A stretch of 64,000 bases of DNA from Saccharofermentans sp. (GCA_024684815.1 JAIKWL010000057.1:1-64000), one strand, 5' to 3'; numbered from the stretch's first letter, positions 43,602-53,740 are shown. Notes: generated from the sequence alone by a model not told the origin. Made by a program: numbers and translations.

Positions 43602-44513
43602 ATGTCTAAAAAAGTAATTGCTATTATCGCCGTTGCAGCGACCGCAGTAATTGCCGTTGCAGTTGTTCTTGCAGTAGTTTTTTCCAAAGCAAACAGTTAC
43701 AGACTTCTCAAGATGTTCGAGTTCGAAGGAACCGGAACCATCTATAGAGAAAGTAAGGGCGATCTGACCCCTTATCCCAATATGGTATTGGAGAGCGGTG
43801 ATAAGATCTCACTGGTATCCGGTCTCATGACCATCCAGGCTGATGACGATAAGTTCCTGACTCTCGATGAGCATACAACGATCATATTAAATGCCACAGG
43901 CACAAAGACCAACAGCAGAACCCAGATAGAGCTCCTTGAAGGCGGTATTACCAGTGATATCAGGAATAAGCTCTCCGCCGATTCGACTTATGAGATCAAT
44001 ACGCCTAACTCGGCGATGTCCGTGCGCGGTACGGTCTTCTACACATTCGTCTATGAGGAAAAAGGCGTCAAGTATACAAGAATCTGCTGCTTCGAAGGTG
44101 AAGTCGTAACCAATCTCGTATATAAAGACGGAACCACCGATATCACACCGGTATCAGTTCCCAAGGGCAAGGAAGTCATCATCTATGAGGATGATACCAC
44201 GACAGCCTACCTTTACAGCGAGCCGCGCGATATCGAATACCATTCGATCCCGGAAGACGAGCTTCTTGAACTCAAGGACCTTATCGATAACGAGAATAAA
44301 GAACTGTCTATTACAAGTCCTGAGATCCAAAGGATCCTTGACGGACCTTACTATGTATCATTCACATATAACGGACAAGTATTCGGAACACAGACAGTAG
44401 AAAAAGGTGCGCTTGCACAGATCCCGTCACTTAGTCCTTCTCCTGAAGGAGGCTGGGATTTTATCTTTGACCAGCCGATCGAACATGACACAACGATCGA
44501 GTGGAAAGAATGA
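43602..44513 (+). CDS. FecR-domain membrane protein
   Basis: A 303-residue protein with a single N-terminal TM (6-28) and an extracellular FecR domain at about 40-170 (GDKISLVSGLMTIQADDDKFLTLDEHTTI, with STYEINTPNSAMSVRGTVFY as its diagnostic stretch). The C-terminal 80 residues include a small Ig-like segment. AGGGGG precedes the ATG. It is the first gene of a three-gene unit with a giant surface protein and a CHASE2 adenylate cyclase. FecR domains without iron-transport genes commonly appear with CHASE2 cyclases as envelope sensors. Confidence 0.9.
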   Translation: MSKKVIAIIAVAATAVIAVAVVLAVVFSKANSYRLLKMFEFEGTGTIYRESKGDLTPYPNMVLESGDKISLVSGLMTIQADDDKFLTLDEHTTIILNATGTKTNSRTQIELLEGGITSDIRNKLSADSTYEINTPNSAMSVRGTVFYTFVYEEKGVKYTRICCFEGEVVTNLVYKDGTTDITPVSVPKGKEVIIYEDDTTTAYLYSEPRDIEYHSIPEDELLELKDLIDNENKELSITSPEIQRILDGPYYVSFTYNGQVFGTQTVEKGALAQIPSLSPSPEGGWDFIFDQPIEHDTTIEWKE

Positions 44514-44527
44514 GAGGGGGTATCGAT

Positions 44528-47500
44528 ATGAAGCTGAATAAAACACTGATCAACAGAAAAACTCTTATCAAAGCTATGAGTTCTGTCCTCAGTCTTGTGC
44601 TGACTGCCAATGCCGGCCTTGAACTTATGACCGAGAACATATTCGCCGCTGACGGAGTTATAACACTCAGCGGAAGTACCGTTACAACCACATCGTCTCT
44701 TGCTGATAACGGATTTGAGAACTTCTATCTTATTAACCTTAACGGCAGTACATTAGTTTCCAAATCTGATGACAAAAACGATAACGGTGTAACCATCGGT
44801 AGCGGCTATGATTTTATTATTAATAAATGCTGCACCCTTTCACAGGAAACCCCCTACACATTCGGAAATGTATCGCTTAGAGGCGGAACGGCCACTTTAG
44901 CTTCTGCTACACTGAAGATAACCACCGGCATTAATACTTTTAACGGTGCAATAGCCGGAACGGGCAATAACGAGATCCTTAACTATGCCACATTCAAGAT
45001 GGATACTTTTAATGCTTCCGCTTTTGCCTCCAACGGAATCCAGGCATTCAATAACGGTAAAGCATGGCCTTCCGGAAAAGGTATATACGGAACCGGAACT
45101 ATACAAGCAAATAGCGTTTATATTAACAGCAACATATATAACGATGTTGAAGGTTCAGAGATTCGGGTAACCAACACTTTTGTAAAAGACGGCAGAGATA
45201 TCAATGCAGTTGTTATTGCAAGTCCTAATACCTATATCACATCCGAGGGCGGTACCTTTACTCTTCAGGTCGGTAACATAACAAAAGAGATTACAGGAGC
45301 ATTCACCGGGAAAACAGCATATGAAGTATTGGGAAGCCCTGAGATCCTTCTCTATAATGACACCGTCCAAATATCATCAGGAATGGCAGATAACGGGTTT
45401 ACCAATTATTACCTGACAGATATTAACGGTACTAAGGTATCAAAGTCCAGCGATAAGGAAGATGAAGCTGTAAGCGTTGTTGACGGTTATGGCTTTAAAA
45501 TACAAAAATGCAGCACGTTAAATGTGCTCACTCCGTATGTTTTTAGAAGTGTAAATCTTGAAGGAGGAACCGGTTCTTTATCGACTGCAGAGCTTAAGAT
45601 TTTAGCTGACGTAACCTTTAACGGGAGTATTATGGGAACCGGAAATAATCAGATCATTAACTATGGCACATGCAGGTTCGATAATTTTGTTGTTTCTGAT
45701 TTTACAACTAGCGGAATAAAGGAATTCTGTAACGGTAAAGAATATCCGTCCGGAAACGGTGTGCATGGAACCGGTTGGATCATCGCTGATAGAGTTTATA
45801 TTAGTAATGGTGCATATAGTGATGTCGAAGGTTCGGAGATCATAGTTGAATCTCAATTCATGATTTCCACCTGTGACATTAATTCCACTGTTATTGCACA
45901 GCCTAATACCAATATCAATAGTACCAATAGTTCTTTTAAACTTAAAGTCGGGGACGCTGAAAAGTTGATAACCGGATCTGTTTACGCTTCAGCAATTAGT
46001 CTGTTTGATAATCCCGGTGTTACGCTCGACACCATTCCCGATCCGTACTACGGAACGACTTATGATTTCAGCAATCTGATAAGCACTGCATCCGGTTATG
46101 ACAGCTCTAAGGTCTACTTGGAGTATTCAAAGGACGGATCAACTGTCCTTTCAGAAAAACCTGCAGCTGTCGGTTCTTACTATGTCCGCGCAGTAGCACC
46201 TGCTTCCGGATCTTACAGGGAAGATACGACTTCATGGACATCTTTCAGCATCAAATATCTGCCTTTGGATGAGCTTTATCCTTCCGGAGCTCCGTACTTT
46301 ACGGTAAGCGGCACAGTCAACGGAAAATATATACCCGAAGCACTGGTCTTCACAGCACCCGACGGTGTCCTGATCGGCTGCCCTACACTTCCAGACTTCG
46401 AAGATTTTTCGAGTTCCGTAACTCTTACAGAAGAGGATCTGTATGTTGACGGTCATGTCAATGAAGACCTCGAGGTCGTATTTGTCAGGTCTTCCGACGG
46501 AGCCACAACCGACGGAAAAGCTGTCAGCTACTTTATCAGCGATATCAGAGAATATGTTTACGATCATTACGATCCGGTTTTCGAGGCTTTCATCGTTAAT
46601 GCCGAAGGCGGTATGCTTGAAACATCCGTTGACGAGGAAGATGCAGTCATCGTGGCTGACGAGTTAGATATCAGCGTATACGATGACAACCTTAAGTCCG
46701 TGATCATGGAAGTTGACGGAACCAAGACCGACCTGAGCAGCAAGATCAGCGGCGGTCAGTGTGAGATAACACTTTATGGTACGGTCGCTAAATACAAGAC
46801 CGTAACGATCACCGCAACCGACATGGCAAACAGAGTATCAAAGGCCAGCTTCAAGCTTTATCATGAACCTGTCGATCCTTCTCTCACAGTTACAATTCCC
46901 GATACTATCTATGTCGGTGATGACTATACACCTGACATCATTACTAATTCCGACGGTGACATAAAGGTCGAATACTCCAACGGATCCGTAACATCAGCTG
47001 AACCGTTTACAAAGGCAGGAACTTATAATCTGTCTGTTAACGTATCGGCAACTGATTACTACAACGAGGCTTCTTATAATACAGAGTATAAAATTTTAAA
47101 GAAGACTCCCGCTTCATCAGTAACAGTAGCAGATATCTATGTTGGCGGTACAGTTAATCCGGTATTTACATCAACTTCAGACGGAAAGAGCACCGTTACT
47201 TTCGAATATAAGAAGGCTGATGCGGCCGATACCGCATATTCAACAGTTGTTCCTTCCGCTGCAGGCACTTATACAGTAAGGGCTACTGTTGTTGAGACAG
47301 ATGCTTATCTGGAAACTGTATGCACCGATACTTTCACGATCAGAAAGTATGTTGCCGAATCTAAGGTTTCCGTAGAAAACATCTTTGTAGGCGGTGAGGT
47401 CAAGCCCGTGGTTACGACAGAATCCGACGGCAAGGCTTCTTTCGAATACAAATTAAGTTCAGCTCCCGATACGGAATACTCATCTGTTGTTCCTTCCGCT

Positions 47501-48994
47501 GCAGGCACATATACCGTAAAAGCTACGGTACCCGAGACTGACACTTACCTGGGCACAACATGCACCACATCTTTCACGATCAGCAAGATCACTGCCGTAG
47601 CTGAAGTATCCGTTGAAGACATCTTCGTCGGCGGTGAGGTCAAGCCTATAGTTACAACTGAATCTGACGGCAAGGCTTCATTCGAATACAAAGCAAGCAC
47701 AGCTCCTGATACGGAATATTCTTCTGAAGTTCCTTCTGCCGCTGGCTCATATACAGTAAAAGTAACGATCCCCGAGACGGATGCTTACTTAGGCACAACT
47801 TGCACAGATACTTTCGCTATTAAGAAGCTCGTCGTCAAAGGCAGCGTCTCGGTAGAAGACATCTTTGTAGGCGGCAAGGTCAACCCTGTGGTTACAACAG
47901 AATCCGACGGCAAGGCTACGTTCGAATACAGATCAAGCTCTGCTTCCGGTTCAGGCTATGCCTCTGCTGTTCCTACTGCAGCAGGCACTTATACCGTAAG
48001 AGCAACCATTGCCGAGACTGACACCTACGAAAAGATCGTATGCACATCTGAGTTTACGATCAGTCTCAACAAGGTCACCCTGATGGAACTTTCCATCAAG
48101 GACTTCTTCGTAGGCCAGAGCCCTGACATCGAATATCAGAGCAATTCCGACGGAAAGATGACCGTAATGTATAAGCGTTCCGATGCCCCCGATACAGCTT
48201 ATACAGAAAAGGCTCCCACACAGCCCGGCAAGTATACAGCCCGCGCAACGGTACCTGCGACAGATATCTATGAAGGCGCAAGCTGCACAACGGAATTCAG
48301 CATCTCTTACCTTGATGCTCCCGATACGGTCTTTGTTCCTTTCGGAACAGCAGGTAAGAACGGTTACTTTAAGAGTGATGTAGTCCTTAATGCTCCAAAG
48401 GGCTTCACGATCTCTACAACATTCGGTGAGAATTATGCCCTGAGCATTCCTTATTCCGAAGACATGACAGTGATCTATCTGAAGAGAGATGACGGCGCAC
48501 TCACAGCTGCGATCCCTATCACCAAGAGACCTTTGATAGACAAGACCGCACCTACGTTAACAACTTCATCAGGAGAGTTCGATGACGGTGCCACTATCTA
48601 TGCTGCAAACCTTAATGTGGACATCAGTGATACAAATCTTGCATCACTTACCATAAACAACGAGAAAGTGGATCTTTCAACCTTAACAGGCAACAAGCTT
48701 ACATTAAGCTCCGGCCTGGGAACCACCGAATATAAGATCATTGCAGAAGACATTGCAGGAAACATCACAACGATCGACTTTATCCTTAAGGCCGAATGGC
48801 TGGAAAGCGGAGTCATACTCCCGGGTGTTGCACTTCCTCTGTCAGAAGATGAATCCTATACTCTCGACAGCGGTTCATGGACAGTAACCATGACCTCCGA
48901 CGGTAATATCGTGGAAGATACGACCGTATATAACGGCGATATGCCGGTCTATGTTAACGAAGGCGGCGACTATACATTTACTAAGGTAAGCTGA
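44528..48994 (+). CDS. Giant repeat-rich secreted surface protein
   Basis: A 1488-residue exported protein. GAGAGGGGG supports ATG 44528, 15 bp after the FecR stop. A signal peptide is at about 1-42. Residues 50-480 hold a duplicated domain of about 220 residues (each copy with SLADNGF/GMADNGF, a GTGNN core, and VYI-SN...DVEGSEI). Residues 860-1270 hold five or six Ig-like modules of about 80 residues (SVEDIFVGG, TTESDGKASFEY, PSAAGTYTVKATV), similar to MBG domains. No LPxTG or S-layer anchor is visible at the C-terminus. It is a probable adhesin or surface-layer component, regulated with the FecR and cyclase genes. Confidence 0.88.
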   Translation: MKLNKTLINRKTLIKAMSSVLSLVLTANAGLELMTENIFAADGVITLSGSTVTTTSSLADNGFENFYLINLNGSTLVSKSDDKNDNGVTIGSGYDFIINKCCTLSQETPYTFGNVSLRGGTATLASATLKITTGINTFNGAIAGTGNNEILNYATFKMDTFNASAFASNGIQAFNNGKAWPSGKGIYGTGTIQANSVYINSNIYNDVEGSEIRVTNTFVKDGRDINAVVIASPNTYITSEGGTFTLQVGNITKEITGAFTGKTAYEVLGSPEILLYNDTVQISSGMADNGFTNYYLTDINGTKVSKSSDKEDEAVSVVDGYGFKIQKCSTLNVLTPYVFRSVNLEGGTGSLSTAELKILADVTFNGSIMGTGNNQIINYGTCRFDNFVVSDFTTSGIKEFCNGKEYPSGNGVHGTGWIIADRVYISNGAYSDVEGSEIIVESQFMISTCDINSTVIAQPNTNINSTNSSFKLKVGDAEKLITGSVYASAISLFDNPGVTLDTIPDPYYGTTYDFSNLISTASGYDSSKVYLEYSKDGSTVLSEKPAAVGSYYVRAVAPASGSYREDTTSWTSFSIKYLPLDELYPSGAPYFTVSGTVNGKYIPEALVFTAPDGVLIGCPTLPDFEDFSSSVTLTEEDLYVDGHVNEDLEVVFVRSSDGATTDGKAVSYFISDIREYVYDHYDPVFEAFIVNAEGGMLETSVDEEDAVIVADELDISVYDDNLKSVIMEVDGTKTDLSSKISGGQCEITLYGTVAKYKTVTITATDMANRVSKASFKLYHEPVDPSLTVTIPDTIYVGDDYTPDIITNSDGDIKVEYSNGSVTSAEPFTKAGTYNLSVNVSATDYYNEASYNTEYKILKKTPASSVTVADIYVGGTVNPVFTSTSDGKSTVTFEYKKADAADTAYSTVVPSAAGTYTVRATVVETDAYLETVCTDTFTIRKYVAESKVSVENIFVGGEVKPVVTTESDGKASFEYKLSSAPDTEYSSVVPSAAGTYTVKATVPETDTYLGTTCTTSFTISKITAVAEVSVEDIFVGGEVKPIVTTESDGKASFEYKASTAPDTEYSSEVPSAAGSYTVKVTIPETDAYLGTTCTDTFAIKKLVVKGSVSVEDIFVGGKVNPVVTTESDGKATFEYRSSSASGSGYASAVPTAAGTYTVRATIAETDTYEKIVCTSEFTISLNKVTLMELSIKDFFVGQSPDIEYQSNSDGKMTVMYKRSDAPDTAYTEKAPTQPGKYTARATVPATDIYEGASCTTEFSISYLDAPDTVFVPFGTAGKNGYFKSDVVLNAPKGFTISTTFGENYALSIPYSEDMTVIYLKRDDGALTAAIPITKRPLIDKTAPTLTTSSGEFDDGATIYAANLNVDISDTNLASLTINNEKVDLSTLTGNKLTLSSGLGTTEYKIIAEDIAGNITTIDFILKAEWLESGVILPGVALPLSEDESYTLDSGSWTVTMTSDGNIVEDTTVYNGDMPVYVNEGGDYTFTKVS

Positions 48995-49001
48995 TCAGTC
49001 T

Positions 49002-50792
49002 ATGCGCAGGAACCTGTTAAGCGTAATAGATACTCTCTTAGTAGGAACTCTTGTTTTCCTGCTCACCTTTACGAACCTGTTCAGCGCATTGGATTACATC
49101 GCACGTGATTATCTCTATCAGGTGCCGAGAGGTATAAAGAGCGACATCAAGATCATCGGTATCGACGGCCGGACTTTGGAAGAATACGGCCCTATCCAGA
49201 CATGGTCAAGAAGCGTTTATGCCGACCTTATAGATAAGCTTAATGTTGATGAGAATACAAAGCCCTATGTAATAGGATTCGATATCCTGTTCTCGGGCAA
49301 TCTCGACAGTGAAGGCGACCAGGCTCTCGTTGATGCTGCGGCAAAATACGATAACGTCGTTGTCGTAAGCGATCTTCATTACAGCATCAGATGGGCAGTC
49401 GACGATAACGGAACCAAATATTATCCGGTAAGCGAGATCTATAATCCGTACCAAGAACTGCTTGATGTTACCACCGTAGGCTACTGTAATGTCTCCCAGG
49501 ATTCCGACGGAACCGTAAGAAGGATCCTCCCTACAGAAACATTCGAAGGCAATACATACTATTCGTTTGCCAAAGTCATGTACGATAAGTACTGCTCTGT
49601 GCGGGGCGTAACACCTAATGAGATACCCACAGACAAGACCGGAAGATCGCTCATCAACTATTCAGGCAAGCCCGGAGATTACGAATGCGTCTCCATGGCA
49701 GACGTACTTGACGGTAAGTTCGATCCGAGGATCTTCTCTGACAGCATTATCTTCGTCGGCGCATATGACTCGGAGATGCAGGACGACTTCGTAGTCCCTA
49801 ACGGCGGAAGCCGCCAGATGTACGGAGTTGAGATCCACGCCAACATCTTCCAGTCCTATCTCCAGGGAAGATTCGCTTTGAACGGCAATCCCTATATACT
49901 GGCGATTGTAACCGCCATTGCCGCAATGGTGATCCACCTTCTTTTCAAGAAACTCAAGATTTGGCACTCAGTATTATTGCTTTTCGCATCCATCGGCGCA
50001 GAGATCGCACTCCTGGTCTTCATCAACAACAACGGTTATTCGTTCAGCGTCATCTATTTCCCGTTGGTGATCGTCCTGTCATTCTTCTATTCGATCGGCA
50101 TCAACTATCTCATCGAAGTCCGTAAGAAGAAAAAGGTTCTCAATGCATTCCAGAAATATGTCGCTCCCCAGATCGTTGAAGAGATCGCAAAGAAGGGCGA
50201 TTTTGAGATCAAGCTCGGCGGCGAGAACAGAGACATTGCAGTACTCTTCGTTGATATAAGAGGCTTTACTACCATGTCGGAAGCCTTAGAGCCTGAACAG
50301 GTCGTAGAGATCCTTAATGAGTATTTGAGCCTTACGACAAAATCGATCTTCGATAACAGCGGCACGCTTGATAAGTTCGTCGGAGATGCGACCATGGCTG
50401 TCTTTAATTCTCCTTTCGATCTTGAAGACTATGAATACAAAGCTGTCTGCGCTGCAATGGATATCGTCAAAGGCGGCGAAGCCATCGAAGAAAAATTCAT
50501 GAAACGCTTCGGCAGGAGCGTCGGCTTCGGCGTAGGCGTCAACGTCGGTCCCGCAGTCGTCGGCAACGTAGGGTGCGAGTTCAGAATGGACTTCACGGCC
50601 ATCGGCGACACCGTCAACACTGCAGCAAGACTTGAAGCTAACGCCAAAAAGGGCCAGGTCCTCATAAGCGACGTTCTCTATGAAAGACTCAAAGACCGCC
50701 TTGAAGTCAGCGAAGTCGGTGAGATCCCCCTCAAAGGAAAGACAAAGGGCGTCTTCGTTTACGAAGTAAAGAAGATAATCGGCAGAGACTGA
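49002..50792 (+). CDS. CHASE2-domain class III adenylate cyclase
   Basis: A 596-residue membrane signalling enzyme. TM1 at about 10-28 and an extracellular CHASE2 domain (35-290) are followed by three TM helices (295-370) and a cytoplasmic class III cyclase domain (405-590). Metal-binding aspartates are in LFVDIRGFT and DKFVGDATM. The dimer interface motif GDTVNTAARLE and transition-state residues Asn/Arg are present, so it should be active. It makes cAMP (or cGMP) in response to an envelope signal, possibly via the FecR protein. It begins 7 bp after the surface protein stop and is probably coupled. Confidence 0.94.
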   Translation: MRRNLLSVIDTLLVGTLVFLLTFTNLFSALDYIARDYLYQVPRGIKSDIKIIGIDGRTLEEYGPIQTWSRSVYADLIDKLNVDENTKPYVIGFDILFSGNLDSEGDQALVDAAAKYDNVVVVSDLHYSIRWAVDDNGTKYYPVSEIYNPYQELLDVTTVGYCNVSQDSDGTVRRILPTETFEGNTYYSFAKVMYDKYCSVRGVTPNEIPTDKTGRSLINYSGKPGDYECVSMADVLDGKFDPRIFSDSIIFVGAYDSEMQDDFVVPNGGSRQMYGVEIHANIFQSYLQGRFALNGNPYILAIVTAIAAMVIHLLFKKLKIWHSVLLLFASIGAEIALLVFINNNGYSFSVIYFPLVIVLSFFYSIGINYLIEVRKKKKVLNAFQKYVAPQIVEEIAKKGDFEIKLGGENRDIAVLFVDIRGFTTMSEALEPEQVVEILNEYLSLTTKSIFDNSGTLDKFVGDATMAVFNSPFDLEDYEYKAVCAAMDIVKGGEAIEEKFMKRFGRSVGFGVGVNVGPAVVGNVGCEFRMDFTAIGDTVNTAARLEANAKKGQVLISDVLYERLKDRLEVSEVGEIPLKGKTKGVFVYEVKKIIGRD

Positions 50793-50963
50793 TATTATTT
50801 CTTGGTTTTTTGAAAGATAAGACCAACCGCAAACTGACTGTGAAACAGAGATCACTATTTCACAGGCAGGCGCGATCGTCTGAAGGACTTTTTAAAGAAT
50901 ATGCGGGCTCATGGTTAAGCCACTTGGCTCTTTATTTTGAATTTACACAATTATACGGGCACG

Positions 50964-51042
50964 GCGTAAGATTGCTTGAATTTACGTAAAAGTGTACGCA
51001 AATCTCGCTCAGAGCGTACAGTCCAGCGTAAGATCGCTTGAA
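50964..51042. repeat. Direct repeat GCGTAAGATYGCTTGAA, two copies
   Basis: Copies at 50964-50980 and 51026-51042 differ at one base (T/C); both are followed by a CGTAAA element. Confidence 0.75.
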
Positions 51043-51207
51043 GTGCGTAAATCCGAACCTAAATCGACTTCAGAAGGTTCGGATTAGCGCACTGCACTTC
51101 AGAGTACGGAAATTCGTGAAAAACCGTACTGAAAATTGCACTTTCCCATAAAAGTGCACTCCGGAGTACGGAAATTAGCCCAAAAACCGTACTCTAGCGT
51201 GCACTTT
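51043..51207. repeat. Cluster of four intergenic hairpin repeats
   Basis: (1) GTGCG-TA-AATCCGAACCT pairs with its complement ending at 51092. (2) AGTACGG (51103-51109) with CCGTACT (51124-51130). (3) TGCACTTT (51137-51144) with AAAGTGCA (51151-51158). (4) A nested stem, AAAGTGCAC and GAGTACGG (51151-51171) with CCGTACTC and GTGCACTTT (51187-51207). Stem 3 and stem 4 share an arm and so are mutually exclusive. Confidence 0.8.
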
Positions 51208-51255
51208 AGTGAAGACTTGTTTTTCAACCCCACAACGTTCCGAAGAACCGGTTTC

Positions 51256-52449
51256 TTATTCCCATTCCCCTACATATATCCCGGAGTAATCCTCGTCGTA
51301 GTAATCACCGAAAATGTCGCCGTTGTAGCCGTCGTAATCGCCGCTGTAGTCATCGTAATCGTCACTATAACCGTCGTAGTCTCCGCTGTAGTCATACTCG
51401 TAATCGCCGTAGTAATCACCACTGTAATCCTCGTAGTAATCGTCGCCGTAGTCTTCATAGCGCTCGGAATACTCGTCATCCTCGTAGTATCCGATGTACG
51501 GGCCATCCGCAGAACCGAAGGCTCTTTGCGGACGGTTGCCCGGATAATCAAGATAGTAGGAAGAGCTTGCGCGCTCGGGATAACGGGAGCTGTCAAACGA
51601 GTGGTGTTCGTCAGCGATCTCTTCGTCGGTGCACATGAAATACATTTCCGGATGATCTTTGAAAACGGTGGCGTCGCAGTGATACCATTCGCCGTCGAGC
51701 TGTACGAGATTCCAGTAGTGGCCGTTCGTATATACAGGATATCTTTCGACCATCATGTTGGGGATGCCGGCACAGTCGAGGAGCATTTTCGCGCATGCAA
51801 AGTAGACATAGCAGTCGCCGCTCTTTCTTGTAAATCCTCTGTATGCCGCGTCCTCAAAAGACAGCTCGCTTGTCATTGCCTGATAGTAAACATTAGAATG
51901 CACCCAGTTGAAGATCTCTCTTGCAGTATCGACATCGTTATCGCACCAAAGCGTCGACATGATGTTTTCCGCAACGGTATATGCCGGAGATGATTTGCTG
52001 TATGAGATGCCGTCATTTGTCTTGGTATGTTTCTTATCGGACAGGTCCTTGACCTTGCCTCCTGCAAGATCTTCCTTATCAGTATCAGTGGAAGTATTCT
52101 TGTTCTTTGTTTTCGAGCCCGCTTCGAAAACAGCTGCCGCCTTAAGATCATCATTGCCGTTCAGATAATACCAGGTGCCGGCAACTGATGTCAGGACTAT
52201 TGCTAAGACTCCGAATGCGCAAAGGATCTTCCTGCCGGCATGGCTCTTCTTTTGGGTGCCGGTCTTAACGGTCTTTATGGCCTTGACGGAAGGCTTTCTG
52301 ACAGTTCTTTTCCTGACAGGCGTATATGTCTGCATTGCAGTGAAATCAGTGTAGCTGCTTACAGGAAAACTGTCGCTGATCGGATTGAATTCCGTATAAT
52401 TGCTGCTGACCGTATTATCCGGCGTCAGATACCAACCTTTTATACCCAT
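51256..52449 (-). CDS. Transglutaminase-like protein with acidic tyrosine-rich repeat tail
   Basis: A 397-residue membrane protein. The cytoplasmic N-terminus (about 75 residues) is basic before a TM at 80-98, followed by a Lys/Thr/Asp linker. The transglutaminase-like fold (about 160-285) has the triad Cys (GDCYVYFACA), His (NGHYWNLVQ) and Asp (WYHCDATVF). The last 70 residues are repeats of Asp, Tyr, Gly and Ser (DYSGDYDGY pattern), which could bind cations or wall polymers. Bacterial members act as peptidases or crosslinkers at the surface. It is monocistronic. Confidence 0.85.
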   Translation of the reverse strand: MGIKGWYLTPDNTVSSNYTEFNPISDSFPVSSYTDFTAMQTYTPVRKRTVRKPSVKAIKTVKTGTQKKSHAGRKILCAFGVLAIVLTSVAGTWYYLNGNDDLKAAAVFEAGSKTKNKNTSTDTDKEDLAGGKVKDLSDKKHTKTNDGISYSKSSPAYTVAENIMSTLWCDNDVDTAREIFNWVHSNVYYQAMTSELSFEDAAYRGFTRKSGDCYVYFACAKMLLDCAGIPNMMVERYPVYTNGHYWNLVQLDGEWYHCDATVFKDHPEMYFMCTDEEIADEHHSFDSSRYPERASSSYYLDYPGNRPQRAFGSADGPYIGYYEDDEYSERYEDYGDDYYEDYSGDYYGDYEYDYSGDYDGYSDDYDDYSGDYDGYNGDIFGDYYDEDYSGIYVGEWE

Positions 52450-52750
52450 TACTATTTCCCCTTTAATACTATTTGTTCTTTAATACTTTTTTCGCCGGGC
52501 ACGTTCTTGTGCCTTCTGTTTCTGGATTAAGGGTAATCTTCGGGGTTTTCAAATAATCTTCATTTCAGCATCAAAACGACAACAATATTGAGAGAAAAAA
52601 TCGGCATAGGAAGGCGCAAAAAATCATCTTTGATGGGTCAGAACCCGGCAAATAACGGGCCCGGACCTCATCAAAGGACCGGCAAAGGATCCCATTAAAC
52701 GACGGCAAAGGACCACAACAAATTTATGGCACTCAGGCCCCCAACAAAAT
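52450..52750. other. Intergenic region with short direct repeats
   Basis: No gene. CGGCAAAGGAYC occurs twice (about 52680-52715). A 16-17 bp element of the form CAACAAAtTtATGGCA occurs at about 52717-52732 and again at 52742-52757, the second copy running into the end of the downstream gene. Confidence 0.5.
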
Positions 52751-53740
52751 TCATGGCAGGTCGAGTTCTACGCCGTTGAGTGCGGATTCTCCGTCCCATT
52801 CGCTTTCCCATACCAGAAAGCTGACTGTGGGACGTTCTTTGTAGACATGGAAGAAGACCTCAACGGCATTGACTCCGTTTTCGGTAACCATCAGATAAAA
52901 AGACCCCTGGCCTACCGTGATATTAGGATAGATCTCTTTCCATACTTTCTTTGTTAAATCCAGGACTGCCTCATCGGTGACCGTATTGAGATCAACAATA
53001 ATCTCCTTGATACTGTATTCGGTCCGGCTGAAAAGATCTGCATAGTCATCGCCGTAATGGTAGTCCTGAAAGTCTATTGAGAGAATGTCTATATTGATAT
53101 CCATGCCTTCGGGAATGTTTTCTTTAGCAATGATGTACTTTTTGAATTCAGCGAAGAAGTCAGGGCTGGACCCTGAAAAATCAGTGACCAGAGTATCAGT
53201 GATCCTGTCACCCTGAGTAACCATTACCTCATATGTCTTATCATCCGGAAGTACCGGAGTATGCACGTCATATATTATTCCCGTTTGAGAAGCGATCTCA
53301 AAACTTGAATTATCGGCAACATCGTCACCATATTTGGATGTCAGATATTCTCTTATCACGGGCTGCAGGTTCCGGCACTTTCTCTCACGGCTCACATTTT
53401 CCATAAAGATCGAAGCCAGAGCGGAAACTACAACGGCACCTGTAAATATCCAGGCGGCAATTTGCAGTTTGGGATATTTGCTGATAACTTTCCTTGAAAA
53501 AGAGATCTGGTAAATCAGGCACAGCAACGGCAAAAGGCAGATCAGACATTCATATGCCAGCGTAACTATAATCGCAGACAGACCGAAGAACCAGGCAAAA
53601 CTCATGAATCCGAAAAAGGTGCCTGTAAAGCCTTTATAGACAGCATAAATAAACGGAATAAAAGACGCGAAGAAAAAGACCGTACCGATTACTTCACCGA
53701 TTATATTTATCAGTTTTTTATTGTCAGTATTTTTCTCCAT
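52751..53740 (-). CDS. Multi-TM membrane protein with extracellular C-terminal domain
   Basis: A 329-residue protein. Four TM helices are in residues 10-110 (one long pair at 42-78, one at 92-112), then a domain of about 215 residues that is probably extracellular (EYLTSKYGDDVADNSSFEIAS, VMVTQGDRITDTLVTDFSG). No family recognised. It has no neighbour on the same strand within 300 bp. Confidence 0.7.
   Translation of the reverse strand: MEKNTDNKKLINIIGEVIGTVFFFASFIPFIYAVYKGFTGTFFGFMSFAWFFGLSAIIVTLAYECLICLLPLLCLIYQISFSRKVISKYPKLQIAAWIFTGAVVVSALASIFMENVSRERKCRNLQPVIREYLTSKYGDDVADNSSFEIASQTGIIYDVHTPVLPDDKTYEVMVTQGDRITDTLVTDFSGSSPDFFAEFKKYIIAKENIPEGMDINIDILSIDFQDYHYGDDYADLFSRTEYSIKEIIVDLNTVTDEAVLDLTKKVWKEIYPNITVGQGSFYLMVTENGVNAVEVFFHVYKERPTVSFLVWESEWDGESALNGVELDLP

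Larger units (their letters stand above)
50793..51255. other. Non-coding region full of direct and inverted repeats
   Basis: No gene. The region holds a duplicated 17-mer (50964-50980 and 51026-51042) and four overlapping hairpins between 51043 and 51207, described separately. Confidence 0.8.
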
